This document shows positions 34,346 to 44,499 of a stretch of 64,000 bases of DNA, in pieces. Each line of letters begins with the position of its first letter. The stretch's first letter is position 1. Both the position numbers and the translations under genes were made by a program. Under the pieces are notes generated by a model. The model worked only from the letters and a program-made list of their open reading frames with translations. It ran no database searches and had not been told where the DNA came from. The stretch is from Takakia lepidozioides (Eukaryota; Streptophyta; Takakiopsida; Takakiales; Takakiaceae): positions 14,880,001-14,944,000 of the forward strand of contig CM060734.1 in assembly GCA_030704615.1 (NCBI GenBank), given 5' to 3'.

Positions 34346-35450
34346 TCACAGCTGCCTTGGCTGCCAACTCCCTTTGGACCTCGAGCACCTCCCACGTGTG
34401 CCATGGATGTCTACACCCGTGGTCCTCACCGGCTCGCCCCCACTCGCTGCCTGTACCGTCTCGGTAGGCAGAGAGACCATAAAGGGGAGTGCACTCCGCA
34501 CTCTACGTTGCTCAGCCATAGCCAAGCTGATAATCCAAGTCAAGCAATTGAGATCCATTGCTTGCCCCAACACCTGACGCCGTGATGCCTCAGAAAGAGA
34601 AGGCACCACCGTGGTCCCAGTGGAAAACCCCATAGCCCGCTCTCGCTCGTCGGCATTAGGCTCCACTAACTGCTGCAACTGAGCATCCCACAGGAGGCCA
34701 GGTCCACCATCCCGAAAAGCATGGGATCCTGGGAAGCTGAGCAGTGTAGGTAATGCTGCTCGTGGTTGACCCACCCTGTTGACCACTGCCAAAGGCAAAC
34801 GGTCATCGTGTCTCACACGTTGAGACTGCCTCCCTGTGTCCAAAATGCCATCCACGGTAAGGTGTGCTGGCCGCTGCACCCCATCAAATGCACGCTTGAG
34901 TAGTGCGGGTGGCATCAAGTTAGTCCACCAAAGCCGTGGACGATGAGCCCGTGACCCCACTGCAGCTGCATCCAGCAACACTGCTGACCCAAGCCACGAC
35001 CGGACTTGATGCACACTGGCCATCACCCTGGCCCGAGAATCACCCATCAGTGGTACATTCTCCAAGATATATGCTGGAGATACAGCTTGATGAAGCTGCA
35101 AGCAGCGCAAAATCCGCACCATCTCCCAAAACAGACCCGTCCTCGAGTCTCGCAATCCATTGCCATGCCCGGCTGATGAATGCCCTTGGCAGGGCCAACC
35201 TGCCACTACCAGATCAATGGATCCAACCTGCTCCAAATCCTGCGCCCCCAGCAAAGAAATGTCTGCTGGCAAGGCTTGTTGGTATCCACGAACTGCAGAC
35301 ACTGGCAACAAGTCAGGGTATTGCTGTACCAACTGAGCAACATGGCGCAGTGAGACGCGTCGTGCAGTCTCATCCCTCTCCACATACAGGTAACGTCAAA
35401 CTCGTACACCTGCCTGTAGCACAGCAGCCAATCCGGTGCTGATCCCGCCA
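34346..35450 (-). CDS. C5 cytosine DNA methyltransferase domain of the retrotransposon
   Basis: All main DNMT motifs are present in order: I DLFGGISTGLAAVLQAGV, a motif II-like YVERDETARR, IV VVAGWPCQGHSSAGHGNGL with the catalytic cysteine in PCQ, VI YILENVP, VIII SRAHRPRLWW, and IX/X near the end (ERAMGFSTGT ... RRQVLGQAMDLNCLTWII). Between VIII and IX is about 110 residues of target recognition domain. Motif I (F-GG-I-STGL) looks closer to DNMT3/DRM enzymes than to DNMT1. The same frame extends upstream to 36106. The only lesion is one TGA at 35396-35398, between motifs I and II. Such an enzyme would methylate cytosine in DNA, perhaps the element's own new copies. Confidence 0.9.
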
Positions 35451-36531
35451 AACAAGTCCAGAAGGCAAATGTCTTCATCCGGATACTGCCACACAATAGG
35501 TGTGGAATCCAATGGTGACAACTGAGGTGGTCCTGGTGCAATACCCGCACTCTCCTCCTCTCCTGACGGAACAAAAGCCTCTACCCAGGCTTGTTGCACC
35601 CGCTGATCAGCAACCTGCTGCAAATCCTTGCTCGTACCCCACAATGGAGTGTGAGCAACCATGGCAGGCAACTCCGCCATACCATGCATGTCATCTTGCT
35701 TTGCTTGAGGTGGCACATCCTCTGCATGGGCATTGCCTTCCAACAACTCTCCAGGCCAACTAACTGCAGCTGTAAAGGCGGCTAGTGTTGGCATCTTGCC
35801 CCGCTGGGCAGCCGCTATACCCCCAATGAATGTCACAGGGAGCTGTGCACGGCGACCATCGCCTGACTGCCATGCAGGCCTGTAGGATGCTGACTCCTCC
35901 CAAAAGTCCAGGGTGAAGCCCATGGGGTATAACACTGCCCCACCAACGAGGACATCGTAAGAGACTACGTCTGTCACAATGGCCTTGGCTCGCATTACTG
36001 AGCCATCGATAGGATGATCCGGCTGCAGTCTAATGGCCAACTGATGCCGTGTCATGCCCGAGCCTGCTCTGATCCTCCCAGAGATGTCTGTATCTGGAAA
36101 GGACAAGGCTCCATATCCGCCTCCATGAGGCCCAAACCTGCAATAGCAGCTCTGCCTAACATCAGTGGCTGAGCTCCCGAGTCCAACAAGACCCGCAGTG
36201 GCCGGTACTTCTTGCCTGCCGGTCCACTCAAAGTGAAAATGCCTCCCTGGTTGTCTAACAAGACAACTCCAGGTGTCACCATGGCGCGCTCAAAGGCTGG
36301 CCTAGCTGGCAGCTCCGTCAATCTGACAGCTGTAGCTTGCCAGGGCGCAGCCGTGGCAGTCTTGACCCTCAAATCCGAGGATCCCTCTGCCACTACACCT
36401 TCCACTAACTCCGCAGAAGATGAAGTGACCTCCCCACTCTCACAGAGTGTTGCTGCTAGTCTGAACACTGCAGCTGGTCTCACCCCCGGCGTCGCAATCA
36501 TTGTTGCCGAGAACAGTGGGGCCTGACACAC
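35396..36531 (-). pseudogene. Gypsy aspartic protease and linker
   Basis: Frame 36531-36052 has YRPLRVLLDSGAQPLMLGR, an aspartic protease site in the DSG form, followed by AIAGLGL. The next frame (36106-35396) carries VMRAKAIVTDVVSYDVLVGG, as in retropepsin C-terminal parts, and then a 150-residue linker into methyltransferase motif I. A frameshift lies near 36080. This places the methyltransferase directly downstream of the protease in pol. Confidence 0.7.
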
Positions 36532-38420
36532 AGAGGTGGCTGCCCCAATAACACACCGGCTGCACTAGCCTTGGCAGCAGGTGTCAGTGCTGCACGTGTA
36601 GCTCTCCCCAATGGCATAGTAACCTCCGCCTCGGTAACAGTCGGGCGAGAACTAGGTGCCATGGATGGCGTCGACACAGTCTCCGCCAATGTGAATGACT
36701 GAGGAAGCCTCGCCTGACGGCTTGCCTCCCCACGCTGTGGATCCAATTCCACCTCTGCACCTCGTGGCTCAGGAACTCGTGCTGCTCCTCGAGTCACGGC
36801 TGCAGCAGACTCCACCTGCTCTAGTGGTAGTGCTGCTCCGCACATGAATCCCATGCCTCCCATATCTCCTCCCTCAGGAGCAGGAGGTGGACCATCCCGC
36901 CTGGGAGCCGGTACCGCCTGAGCTATAGCCATGGCAGCGAGCCTCTGCTCTAGCTGCTGAAGCCGATTGGCCATGCCTTGGTCAACACCCTGACCTCCGC
37001 GTCCTTGGCCATGTGGAGCTTGCCCTTGGCCTGCACCTCGTGCCCGACCACCTCGTCCTCTTTGGGCTGGTCCACCTCGCCCCGGCCACCATTATTCCCT
37101 TGGAACTGGCCTGGGCGCAACTCAGGATGCAAGTCATAACACTGGGCATCTCCATGCCCATACTTGCCGCAATGCCCACACTGCAACTATGCAGGCTGTG
37201 CTTGTGCCGGCCTTTTGCCACTCTCTGGGCAATCTCTCTGGACATGGGGTCCTCCACATGTCCAACATATCACCCCTGGTTGCTGTTGGCCTGCAAAAGA
37301 TGCCACGGGCCTTTGCACCTGAGGTCCCCTGTAAGCTCCATGGAACTTGGGCTGGGCAACCTTGCCCCCCTGACCACGCTGTTGGGCAGTCCCTTGTGCC
37401 TGTGGCTCACAGCTGTGCCTCGTGCAGGCATGTCTTTGCCAAATCCAATTGTAACAACTCGCTCCTCCACCATGTTGAGCTCAATCCGCTCAGCCAGCAG
37501 AAACACATCTGCTAATGTGGGTTGGGCTGCTTGTAACAGGGTTGCATCTCGCACCCTTCTCTTGAGCTCCTTGTCCAGAATTCCATACCAAAACTGGATT
37601 GCCTGAGCTTCAGTAACCCCTTGGGTCACACTTATCAAGCGCCTCATACGAGTGTACGCCTCTCGCAGGCTCTCACTGGGTTTGCGCTGGAAGTCTTGCA
37701 AACTTCGCAGCTTCTCTGTCCGTACACCTTGGTAGTTCCTCCGCAACTCCTGGAAGAACTCCACCACCGGGTTGAATCTAGGCACATGTGTTGTAGTCGT
37801 GGCAGGAGGAGTAGTAGCACCTTTTGAACTGGTACCACCTACAGAAGTACCAGCACTACTTGCTCCACTACTAGTGCTGGCAGTGGAGCTATTGGTACTG
37901 ATGCAGCTACTGGTCGCGTCGTGCCTCGAGTAATGGAGACGTAGTCAGGTGACCAATACATCCTCCACTCCTCAATCTCTGCTTCATGTCCTTGCCTGAA
38001 CTCGTGGTAATCGTCCATAGGCGGGCCTTCCAAATGCTGGAACAGTCCCTTCCACGCCATGAATGGGGTGAATAGCTGTGGATTGCGCATCTGCTGCAAA
38101 TCACACCAGCTGTCAAACTCCTGGATAAAGTCATCCAACTCGATTGTGCCCACAGCTCCAGAGTACCTACGAGGCCCCTTCGTAGCTCCATACATCTCCT
38201 CCATGTCGTCCCACAACAATGGCGAATGAAAGTGCACACCTGTTGATGAAGCCTCCGAGTCTGTGTCTGACTCTACAGTAATTGAGGGTGGCGGTGAAGG
38301 TGGTCTGAACCGAATACCTCGTCTTGTGAACCCACTCTCACTGTTACTGCCTGTAGCCGTACTCCCCTCAAAACCCTTGGGTAACTCCGTAATGACACTC
38401 ACAATGTGCACCTCCTCCAC
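36498..38420 (-). pseudogene. Gypsy gag with zinc knuckle (DNMT element)
   Basis: The N-terminal frame (38420-37839) has RRYSGAVGTIELDDFIQEFD, LFTPFMAWKGLFQHLEGPP and IEEWRMYWSPDYVSI. After a shift the capsid continues at 37785 with FNPVVEFFQELRRNYQGV, ESLREAYTRMRRLI and IQFWYGILDKELKRRV, then a zinc knuckle CGHCGKYGHGDAQC near 37180. A proline/alanine-rich tail (36974-36498) leads to the protease. At least three frame changes. The N-terminal third is conserved in the copy at 42227-42837. Confidence 0.8.
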
Positions 38421-38424
38421 GTGA

Positions 38425-38880
38425 CACTATAAGGCTCTAGTACTAATCTAATAGTGACACGGGTGGGCACCTGTTGCAGTCTAAGGGTCATATCCCAATG
38501 GCTCAGGGCACCTGCACCTGCATCCACCGCAAGAACTCCTATGGTTGGCTGGTCATCAACCCAGCCTCACCATAGAAGAAACACTGGTGGTCTTGCTGGT
38601 CATCACTCTAGCCTCACCACCGACAGCATACTCTAGGATTGACCGGTGATCAAATCCGGCCTAATCCCTATGAAAGCAAGCGCCCACACAAAACCAACAT
38701 GGCGCACAGTCAAGCATGCAGGTGTTGGGGGGGATCCAAACACAAGAAATCAAAACATCAACACCCCCACACCAAAATCCAGCTGCAATGCTGATCCTGC
38801 AGAATATCCCAGCCCAAAACCCCGGACTGACTGGCCTCCACCAAGAGAGGCTTTGGCAACTACGAGTACAAGGTAATGAA
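38425..38880 (-). repeat. 5' leader shared by the two DNMT-family gag copies
   Basis: From about 38500 to 38880 this matches 42960-43335 closely (CACCGCAAG, TCCTATGGTTGGCTGGTCAT, CGACAGCATACTCTAGGATT, CCTAATCCCTATGAAAGCAA). It is probably the untranslated leader and perhaps the LTR edge. No tRNA-iMet primer site is visible, so the priming tRNA is unknown. Confidence 0.65.
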
Positions 38881-38939
38881 AATAGTACAGAGATGGAGGG
38901 GAAGAATAGAAGCCCGCCCAAGCAAGATCTAATCCTGAT

Positions 38940-39485
38940 CTATGCTATCAACTTCCAGACTTCTCTCAAAGTGCCTCGCTCTGCGTGATGGTAAGGTGTA
39001 GGAGGTATATCTATGTCCAGAAACCTGCCACTAACCTTGTCCCAAGCTACAGTAGCTCGCTCTAACCAACCCTCCTCCTCTTTCTGCCAGGTAGAGACAA
39101 AGCAATACTCCCCTATCTCCCGCTCACTGAACACTAAAGAAAACAAAGGTAGGGTCTGATAGTCTCTCAACTCGAAAGCTTTGAGACGGTTGCGGGTGTC
39201 CTCATTGCGAATGACTGCATCTCCTTCACGCACAACAAACATGTCATTGCTGATGAACCCCCGCTCGTGGTTGCCCTGTGCAGAGCGTATCCGGCTGCAA
39301 CCATGTCTGATTGCACAAACTTGTGTAGCTCCTGCTCCTCTGCTCCAGTACACCACGGCCTTGTGGCTGAACACCTTGGTCCCCGGGGTTGTCTTTGGCT
39401 GTGTTCCAAGCCTAGCTTTCACCCACTTTGGTATTTCACCTACAGCTGCAGAACTGCTGGCTCCAACAGAGTTCTGACTGTCCAA
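38940..39485 (-). CDS. Unrecognised 181-residue ORF upstream of the DNMT element
   Basis: Opens MDSQNSVGASSSAAVGEIPK and includes KVFSHKAVVYWSRGAG, NDMFVVREGDAVIRNED, YCFVSTWQKEEEGWLERATV and SGRFLDIDIPPT. It reads like a folded, mixed alpha/beta protein and is intact. No family recognised. It has the same orientation as the DNMT element but lies beyond the leader region shared by the two copies, so it may be a separate gene or element part. Confidence 0.4.
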   Translation of the reverse strand: MDSQNSVGASSSAAVGEIPKWVKARLGTQPKTTPGTKVFSHKAVVYWSRGAGATQVCAIRHGCSRIRSAQGNHERGFISNDMFVVREGDAVIRNEDTRNRLKAFELRDYQTLPLFSLVFSEREIGEYCFVSTWQKEEEGWLERATVAWDKVSGRFLDIDIPPTPYHHAERGTLREVWKLIA

Positions 39486-40109
39486 GGCGATATTGAGGCC
39501 CTCAATGCCAACTACAGCAGTCTATTGTCTACTGCTAATGCCTGACTCCCAGTATACAATCAACTCGTCCAACTGTTCTCCACTCAAATCAGTCTGAGTT
39601 CCTTGGGAAACATAAATCTTGTCCCCTTGTGTGCACAGGCTAAGAGAAGAGACCTGCCCTTCAATTACGTCCTCATTTCCCCCAGCCATGCAAGGAGTAC
39701 ATCCACAAATTTGTCTCTCATATAGACCAGCACAGGTTCTAGAGACAGGATTGTGGATCTTTCATGGCACACTCACACTCTAAAAATTCCATAGATTTTT
39801 AGCAGAGTCCCAAAAACAAAAACCAGGTCTAGATAGGTAGATTTCCCCTTTCTGCAGCTATCCCCTCAAGAACTGAGTCAAACGGAGCTCATTTGACAAA
39901 GATATGACCAACAGGCTCTAAATCATTTAAATTAGATCAAAATGGCTTTTTTTTTTAAAATTATTTTTTTTTAACACCAAAACTTTCTCGCCATTAAAAA
40001 CTGCTCCCTTCTCCATTGGTTTTCTGCAGTGCACGGGTGCCGGCATGTTTTTTTTTTTTTTTTTTTTTGAGGTCTTCACGGAGCCCACTCACCTGTATGG
40101 CGAATACCT

Positions 40110-40720
40110 GTGACAGCCCACCTCGGCCTTTTTCCATCAGTTTCTAAGCTATCCTTCTACACTCATCAACATCTTTTGTCTTCTTCGCTTCGCTTCCTGG
40201 CTGTAGCTGTTTCGATGGCGTTTGTAGCAGGTTACTCGAAGGCTTTGAAAACTGGTTTGGCGGTAGATGCCATCTCCAACAGAGAGGCATCGTCAGCAAA
40301 GGCTTCGTCGAGCTGAGCTCCAGTAGATGCAGTTCACTTGACGGAGGGCTTACTTGGGAGAGCCAGCTTCATCATCCACAAGAAGTCGTCTTTCTCGCTT
40401 TCCTTTTGTAGAGCCGTCACTGACGGGAACCTCTGTCTGTTTTTCTAAACCTGCCAGGCACAGTCTAAAACCTTCATGTGCGATTGCCAAGGCTTTTGCC
40501 GTGGGAGAAGACCCGGACTGGAATGACGATGACTATATTGTGTTAGGCTTGGCTCACTGCTTTCAAAAGATGATGATGGAAAGCTCAAGGACGCATTGAT
40601 TGTGGAGCCCGTTACTGCTGGGACCTTTGAGTGTATGGAGAATGTGGGTAGAGCCCCCAATGGCCGCATTCAACCGGCTCTTCACCTCAGCTACAAGCCA
40701 GTTGCCCCCTAAGCCAGGTT
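40110..40720 (+). pseudogene. Probable retrocopy of a plastid-targeted protein gene
   Basis: A plus-strand open stretch starts with a serine- and alanine-rich, transit-peptide-like region near 40197 (MAFVAGYSKALKTGLAV). It then reads KAFAVGEDPDWNDDDYIVLG and LAHCFQK and, after a one-base shift at about 40567, DDDGKLKDALIVEPVTAGTF and ECMENVGRA. The DPDWNDDDY...GLA.CF.K...G.L...VVEP order resembles a family of small plant plastid proteins whose name I cannot give with certainty. The lack of introns and the shifts suggest a processed, decayed copy. Confidence 0.4.
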
Positions 40721-40724
40721 GGCA

Positions 40725-41820
40725 CCAATTACAGACTAGGTTGCACACAAAAACATCGGAGGAGTGAACTTCGTTCCTTTACTCAACTGAGCATCACCAG
40801 TCGCAATCCATAGCAACAGCCCTTTCATAAGGAACAGAGACACAAGTCTCCAAGAGCACATGAAACCACATGCAGGTGAAGGTGATCTGCCTACAATTTG
40901 CTTGTCACAGCTTTGCTGCAACAGACACAGCATACCCATTAGACGGAGTAGAAATGGTCCTGTGCATTTCAGAGCTTTCCTGGAGAACTCGTCTGACCAT
41001 CCTTCTGCTACAATTGTGCATGTTGTTTGTACTAGATTGTTGCAAAAGCTACCTGCAAGTGAACAGAGTGGCATTTAGCATTTGCAGCTGACCCCTACAA
41101 CCTCGCAAGCATCTTGTCCAGAAAGCTGCTGTATTCGGTAAAGCCACGTTGCTAATGTGAACTGCCTCCACAGCTGAGCCTCTGTTGCCGTCTCAATGTC
41201 ATCCCCTCCACGCTCCCGGCATGCCCACCAAATGAAGACCTGGAAACAATATCGATCACCCGGCAACGTAACCCTGCAGCTTAAGCGACTGTCGACCATA
41301 TAATGGCTAGCCAGTCAACGCAACGAGCTCCGCCCTGCTCTGATCTGCCAAAGAATCTTCACCTATTCATCCTTTGCACTCCCAGGGTAAGACGAGACGA
41401 GCTAGTCCGTGGCCTGGGCTCCCTCCGCTTCAGGATTGTTGATCAAATGTAGCACCTTGGTTGTTGACCGGTCATATTCCCCGTGTCCTAGTTTGGACTC
41501 CAAGACTGCAAGAGTGCAGGTATCAGCGTTCACAGCTTGCCAGCGCTGCTCCATGCTGCACGGTAGAGCTTCTCTACAAGCTTACTGGGGAAACAATCAT
41601 CCAGCTTCAAGGATCACGCATAGGTGCCAACTAGCTGCTGTTTTAAGTCTCTCCTCGTGTACTCCAAAGCCTCTGGTGACTTGGTAGCTTTAGCGACTGC
41701 AATAACAGTGGCGGCTCCGGCATCGTCATCCTCCAGGCGTTTCAGGGCACGCTGAATCTTGTGATCACATTCAATGATATGCTTCTCAAACTAAGCACTA
41801 CTTACACACATGTTATCTTG
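40725..41820. other. Probable internal part of a non-autonomous element; no clear gene
   Basis: The minus strand has one protein-like block near 41770-41640 (ALKRLEDDDAGAATVIAVAK, SPEALEYTRRDLKQQL) followed by stops; no family recognised. A 24-base poly-T run lies just outside at 40046-40069. Confidence 0.35.
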
Positions 41821-42226
41821 CAAGTGCTAACCCTCAACTCCTACCTTGCACTCACAGGTAAGAGTCATCTTTCTCGAGTGATAGAAAACCAACGAACACA
41901 CTGTTTACACAAAACATGAAAACCAAACCATCACTCTTAGAAATAGTAGTCGAGCCAGGGGCACCCCAAGCTATGGGGACTCCACCCCACAACAACCTGT
42001 ACCCCTACATAAGCACACTCAAATCTAACCGCATGTAGGAGCTTGGTCGCGCAGGCTCAACTCGAGAAAGATGAGCCGCGCGACTGCCGCTCTCGTGAAG
42101 ATAAGACGGACCAGGTGTCAAACTAAACTTGACATCTGATTTAACACTTGACCTAAATCCAAGTGTTAAATACAAATAACTAGTTTTATTCTAGCTGTTT
42201 TCACACTGTGCTTATTTAACTTGACA
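41821..42226 (-). mobile_element. LTR-like sequence inserted in gag, copy 1
   Basis: On the minus strand it starts TGTCAAGTTA exactly where the gag frame at 42227-42837 loses homology. It includes CTCATCTTTCTCGAGTTGAG. It aligns with 45856-46247, which starts with the same TGTCAAGTTA inside a different gag. The TG start and the repeated insertion edge suggest an LTR 5' end. The other end and target duplication were not identified. Confidence 0.55.
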
Positions 42227-42837
42227 GGCACCGCCACTGGTGCTGGTGCAGCAGTAGCTTGGGTGGACGTCGTAGCTATGGTATCACCAGTCCCACTAGT
42301 CCCACTGCTGCTTGCTGAAGCTGCCGGTGCAGCGGCAGGTGTAGCCACTGCCCTCGTGGCTCTAGTGCCCCTAGTGATGGAGACATAGTCGGGGGACCAG
42401 TACATCCTCCACTCCTCGATCTCAACCTCATGCCCCCGTTTTAACTCATGGTAATCATCCATAGGCGGCCCCTCAAGGTGCTGAAACAGCCCCTTCCATG
42501 CCATGAAAGGCGTAAATAGTTGTGGATTGCGCATTTGCTGCAAATCACACCAACTATCAAACTCTTGGATGAAATCATCCAACTCGATTGTGCCCACTGC
42601 CCGAGAGTACCTTCGTGGCCCCTTGGTAGCTCCATACATCTCCTCCATTGTGTCCCACAACAATGGCAAGGAAACAACTTGCACCGCCGGTATGAGTCTT
42701 CCTGATTCACAATCCGAATCAGAACCTTCCGTAGAAGACACAGGAGGTGAAGGTGGCCTAATCCGCACACCTTGTCTCGTGTACCCACTAGTATCGCTAG
42801 TGCTTGAACCGGCACTCTCCCCAGCAACTAGTGGCAC
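42227..42837 (-). pseudogene. Second gag copy of the DNMT retrotransposon family
   Basis: N-terminal gag closely matching 37839-38420: GATKGPRRYSRAVGTIELDD, FTPFMAWKGLFQHLEGPPMD and EEWRMYWSPDYVSITRGT are nearly unchanged, while the N-terminal serine-rich segment has diverged. It is cut at 42226 by the LTR-like insertion, so no pol or methyltransferase remains here. The homologous leader is at 42960-43335. Confidence 0.85.
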
Positions 42838-43589
42838 CTCCGTGTTGACAAACTGTCACTCAACCAGTCATGAACATGTCTCTAACCCCCTCTCCACAAG
42901 GTAACAGGGTAGAGAACCTGTTGCGGCTTATGGTTTGGAATACTAGGTTCCTAACATAGCCCACACCTGCACCTGCATCCACCGCAAGCACTCCTATGGT
43001 TGGCTGGTCATCACCTCCAACCTCACCACAGGAGAAACAATGATGGTCTGACTGGTCATCACTCCAGCCGCACCACCGACAGCATACTCTAGGATTGGCC
43101 GGTGATCAAATCCGGCCTAATCCCTATGAAAGCAAGCGCCCACACAAAACTAACATGGCGCACAATCAAGCATGCAGGTATGGAGGGGATCCAAACACAA
43201 GACATCAGAACGACAACTCCCCCACACCAAAAACAACTCCACGGTGTTGCTCCTGCAAGGACACCCCAGCCCAAACCCGGACTGACTCTTGCCTCCACCT
43301 ACGGAAAGGTCTTGGCCTAATGAGAGGGTGGAAAACTACGAGGAAGAGAAGCTAAAGCAATGCCTAACCCCAGCATGCTCTCATCCCAACACTCTTCCTC
43401 TCCTCTCTTTCCTCACTTGCATAACCATGGGAATATCATGAAGATATTCCTCAAACCGCCCTCCACGAGCGTCAGAAATTTGGCCTTCAAGACCACATGC
43501 CAGTCCTTAGGCAGTCCACCAATGCCTCCACGAGTCAGCACTGGCCCTCCACAGGTCAACACGGGCCACCACAAACCAGCCCAGGCCTA

Positions 43590-44490
43590 CACAAATCACT
43601 GGTCACAGCCGTCACAGCCCCACATAGGCCCCAGCCCCAAAGGCCACAGGCGCAGCCCGTCACAGCCCCTCACGGCCTGTCACAGCCCCAAAGGCCACGG
43701 GCGCAGCCCCTCACAGCCTGGCACAGCCCCGAAGGCCACCGGCGCAGCCCCTCACGGCCCGTCACAACCCCGAAGGCCACCGGCCCAGCCCGGCACAGCC
43801 CCAAAGGCCACCGGCGCAGCCCGTCACAGCCTGTCACAGCCCCAAAGGCCACGGGCACAGCCTGTCACAGCCCGTCACAGCCCCAAAGGCCACGGGCCCA
43901 GCCTGTCACAGACCCTCACAGGCCATCACAGCCCCCAAGGCCACCGGCACAGGCCCTCACAGGCCCTTACAGCCCCGAAGGCCACCGGCGCAGCCCGTCA
44001 CAGCCCCGAAGGCCACCGGCGCAGCCCGTCACAGCCTCGGAGGCCACCGGCGCAGCCCGTCACAGCCCCGAAGGCCACCAGCGCAGCCCCTCACAGCCCC
44101 TCACAGCCCCTCACAGCCTCGGAGGCCACTGGCGCAGCCCGGCACAGCCCCTCACAGCCCCGAAGGCCACTGGCGCAGCCCGGCACAGCCCCTCACGGCC
44201 CGTCACAGCCCCGAAGGCCACCGGCACAGCCCGGCACAGCCCCAAAGGCCACGGGCACAGCCTGTCACAGCCCCAAAGGCCACGGGCCCAGCCTGTCACA
44301 GCCCCTCACAGCCCGTCACAGCCCCGAAGGCCACTGGCGCAGCCCATCACAGCCCATCACAGCCTCGGAGGCCACCGGCGCAGCCCGTCACAGCCCGTCA
44401 CAGCCTCGGAGGCCACCGGCGCAGCCCGACACAGCCCCTCACAGCCCCCAAGGCCACAGGGACAGCCCGTCACAGCCCCATCCATGGCCG
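43590..44490. repeat. GC-rich minisatellite
   Basis: About 900 bp of short units built from CACAGCCCCGAAGGCCAC, CGGCGCAGCC and CGTCACAGCC in varying combinations (roughly 33-55 bp higher-order units, over 20 repeats). All frames stay open, giving spurious proline/serine-rich ORFs up to 400 codons (43360-44562). I do not call these genes. Confidence 0.9.
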
Positions 44491-44499
44491 CTCTGGCAG

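Larger units (their letters stand above)
31316..38420 (-). mobile_element. Ty3/gypsy retrotransposon carrying a DNA methyltransferase
   Basis: Minus-strand order is gag (38420-36950), aspartic protease (about 36200), C5 cytosine DNA methyltransferase (35450-34350), RT (34065-33100), RNase H (33100-32700) and integrase (32400-31316). All parts point one way, with protease-type and RT-type frames bracketing the methyltransferase, so it belongs to the element and is not a neighbour. The 5' leader extends to about 38880, since that far it matches a second copy at 42960-43335. No 3' LTR is seen; the integrase frame ends against the last exon of the DGNHR gene. Several frameshifts and stops make this copy probably inactive. 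Confidence 0.9.
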
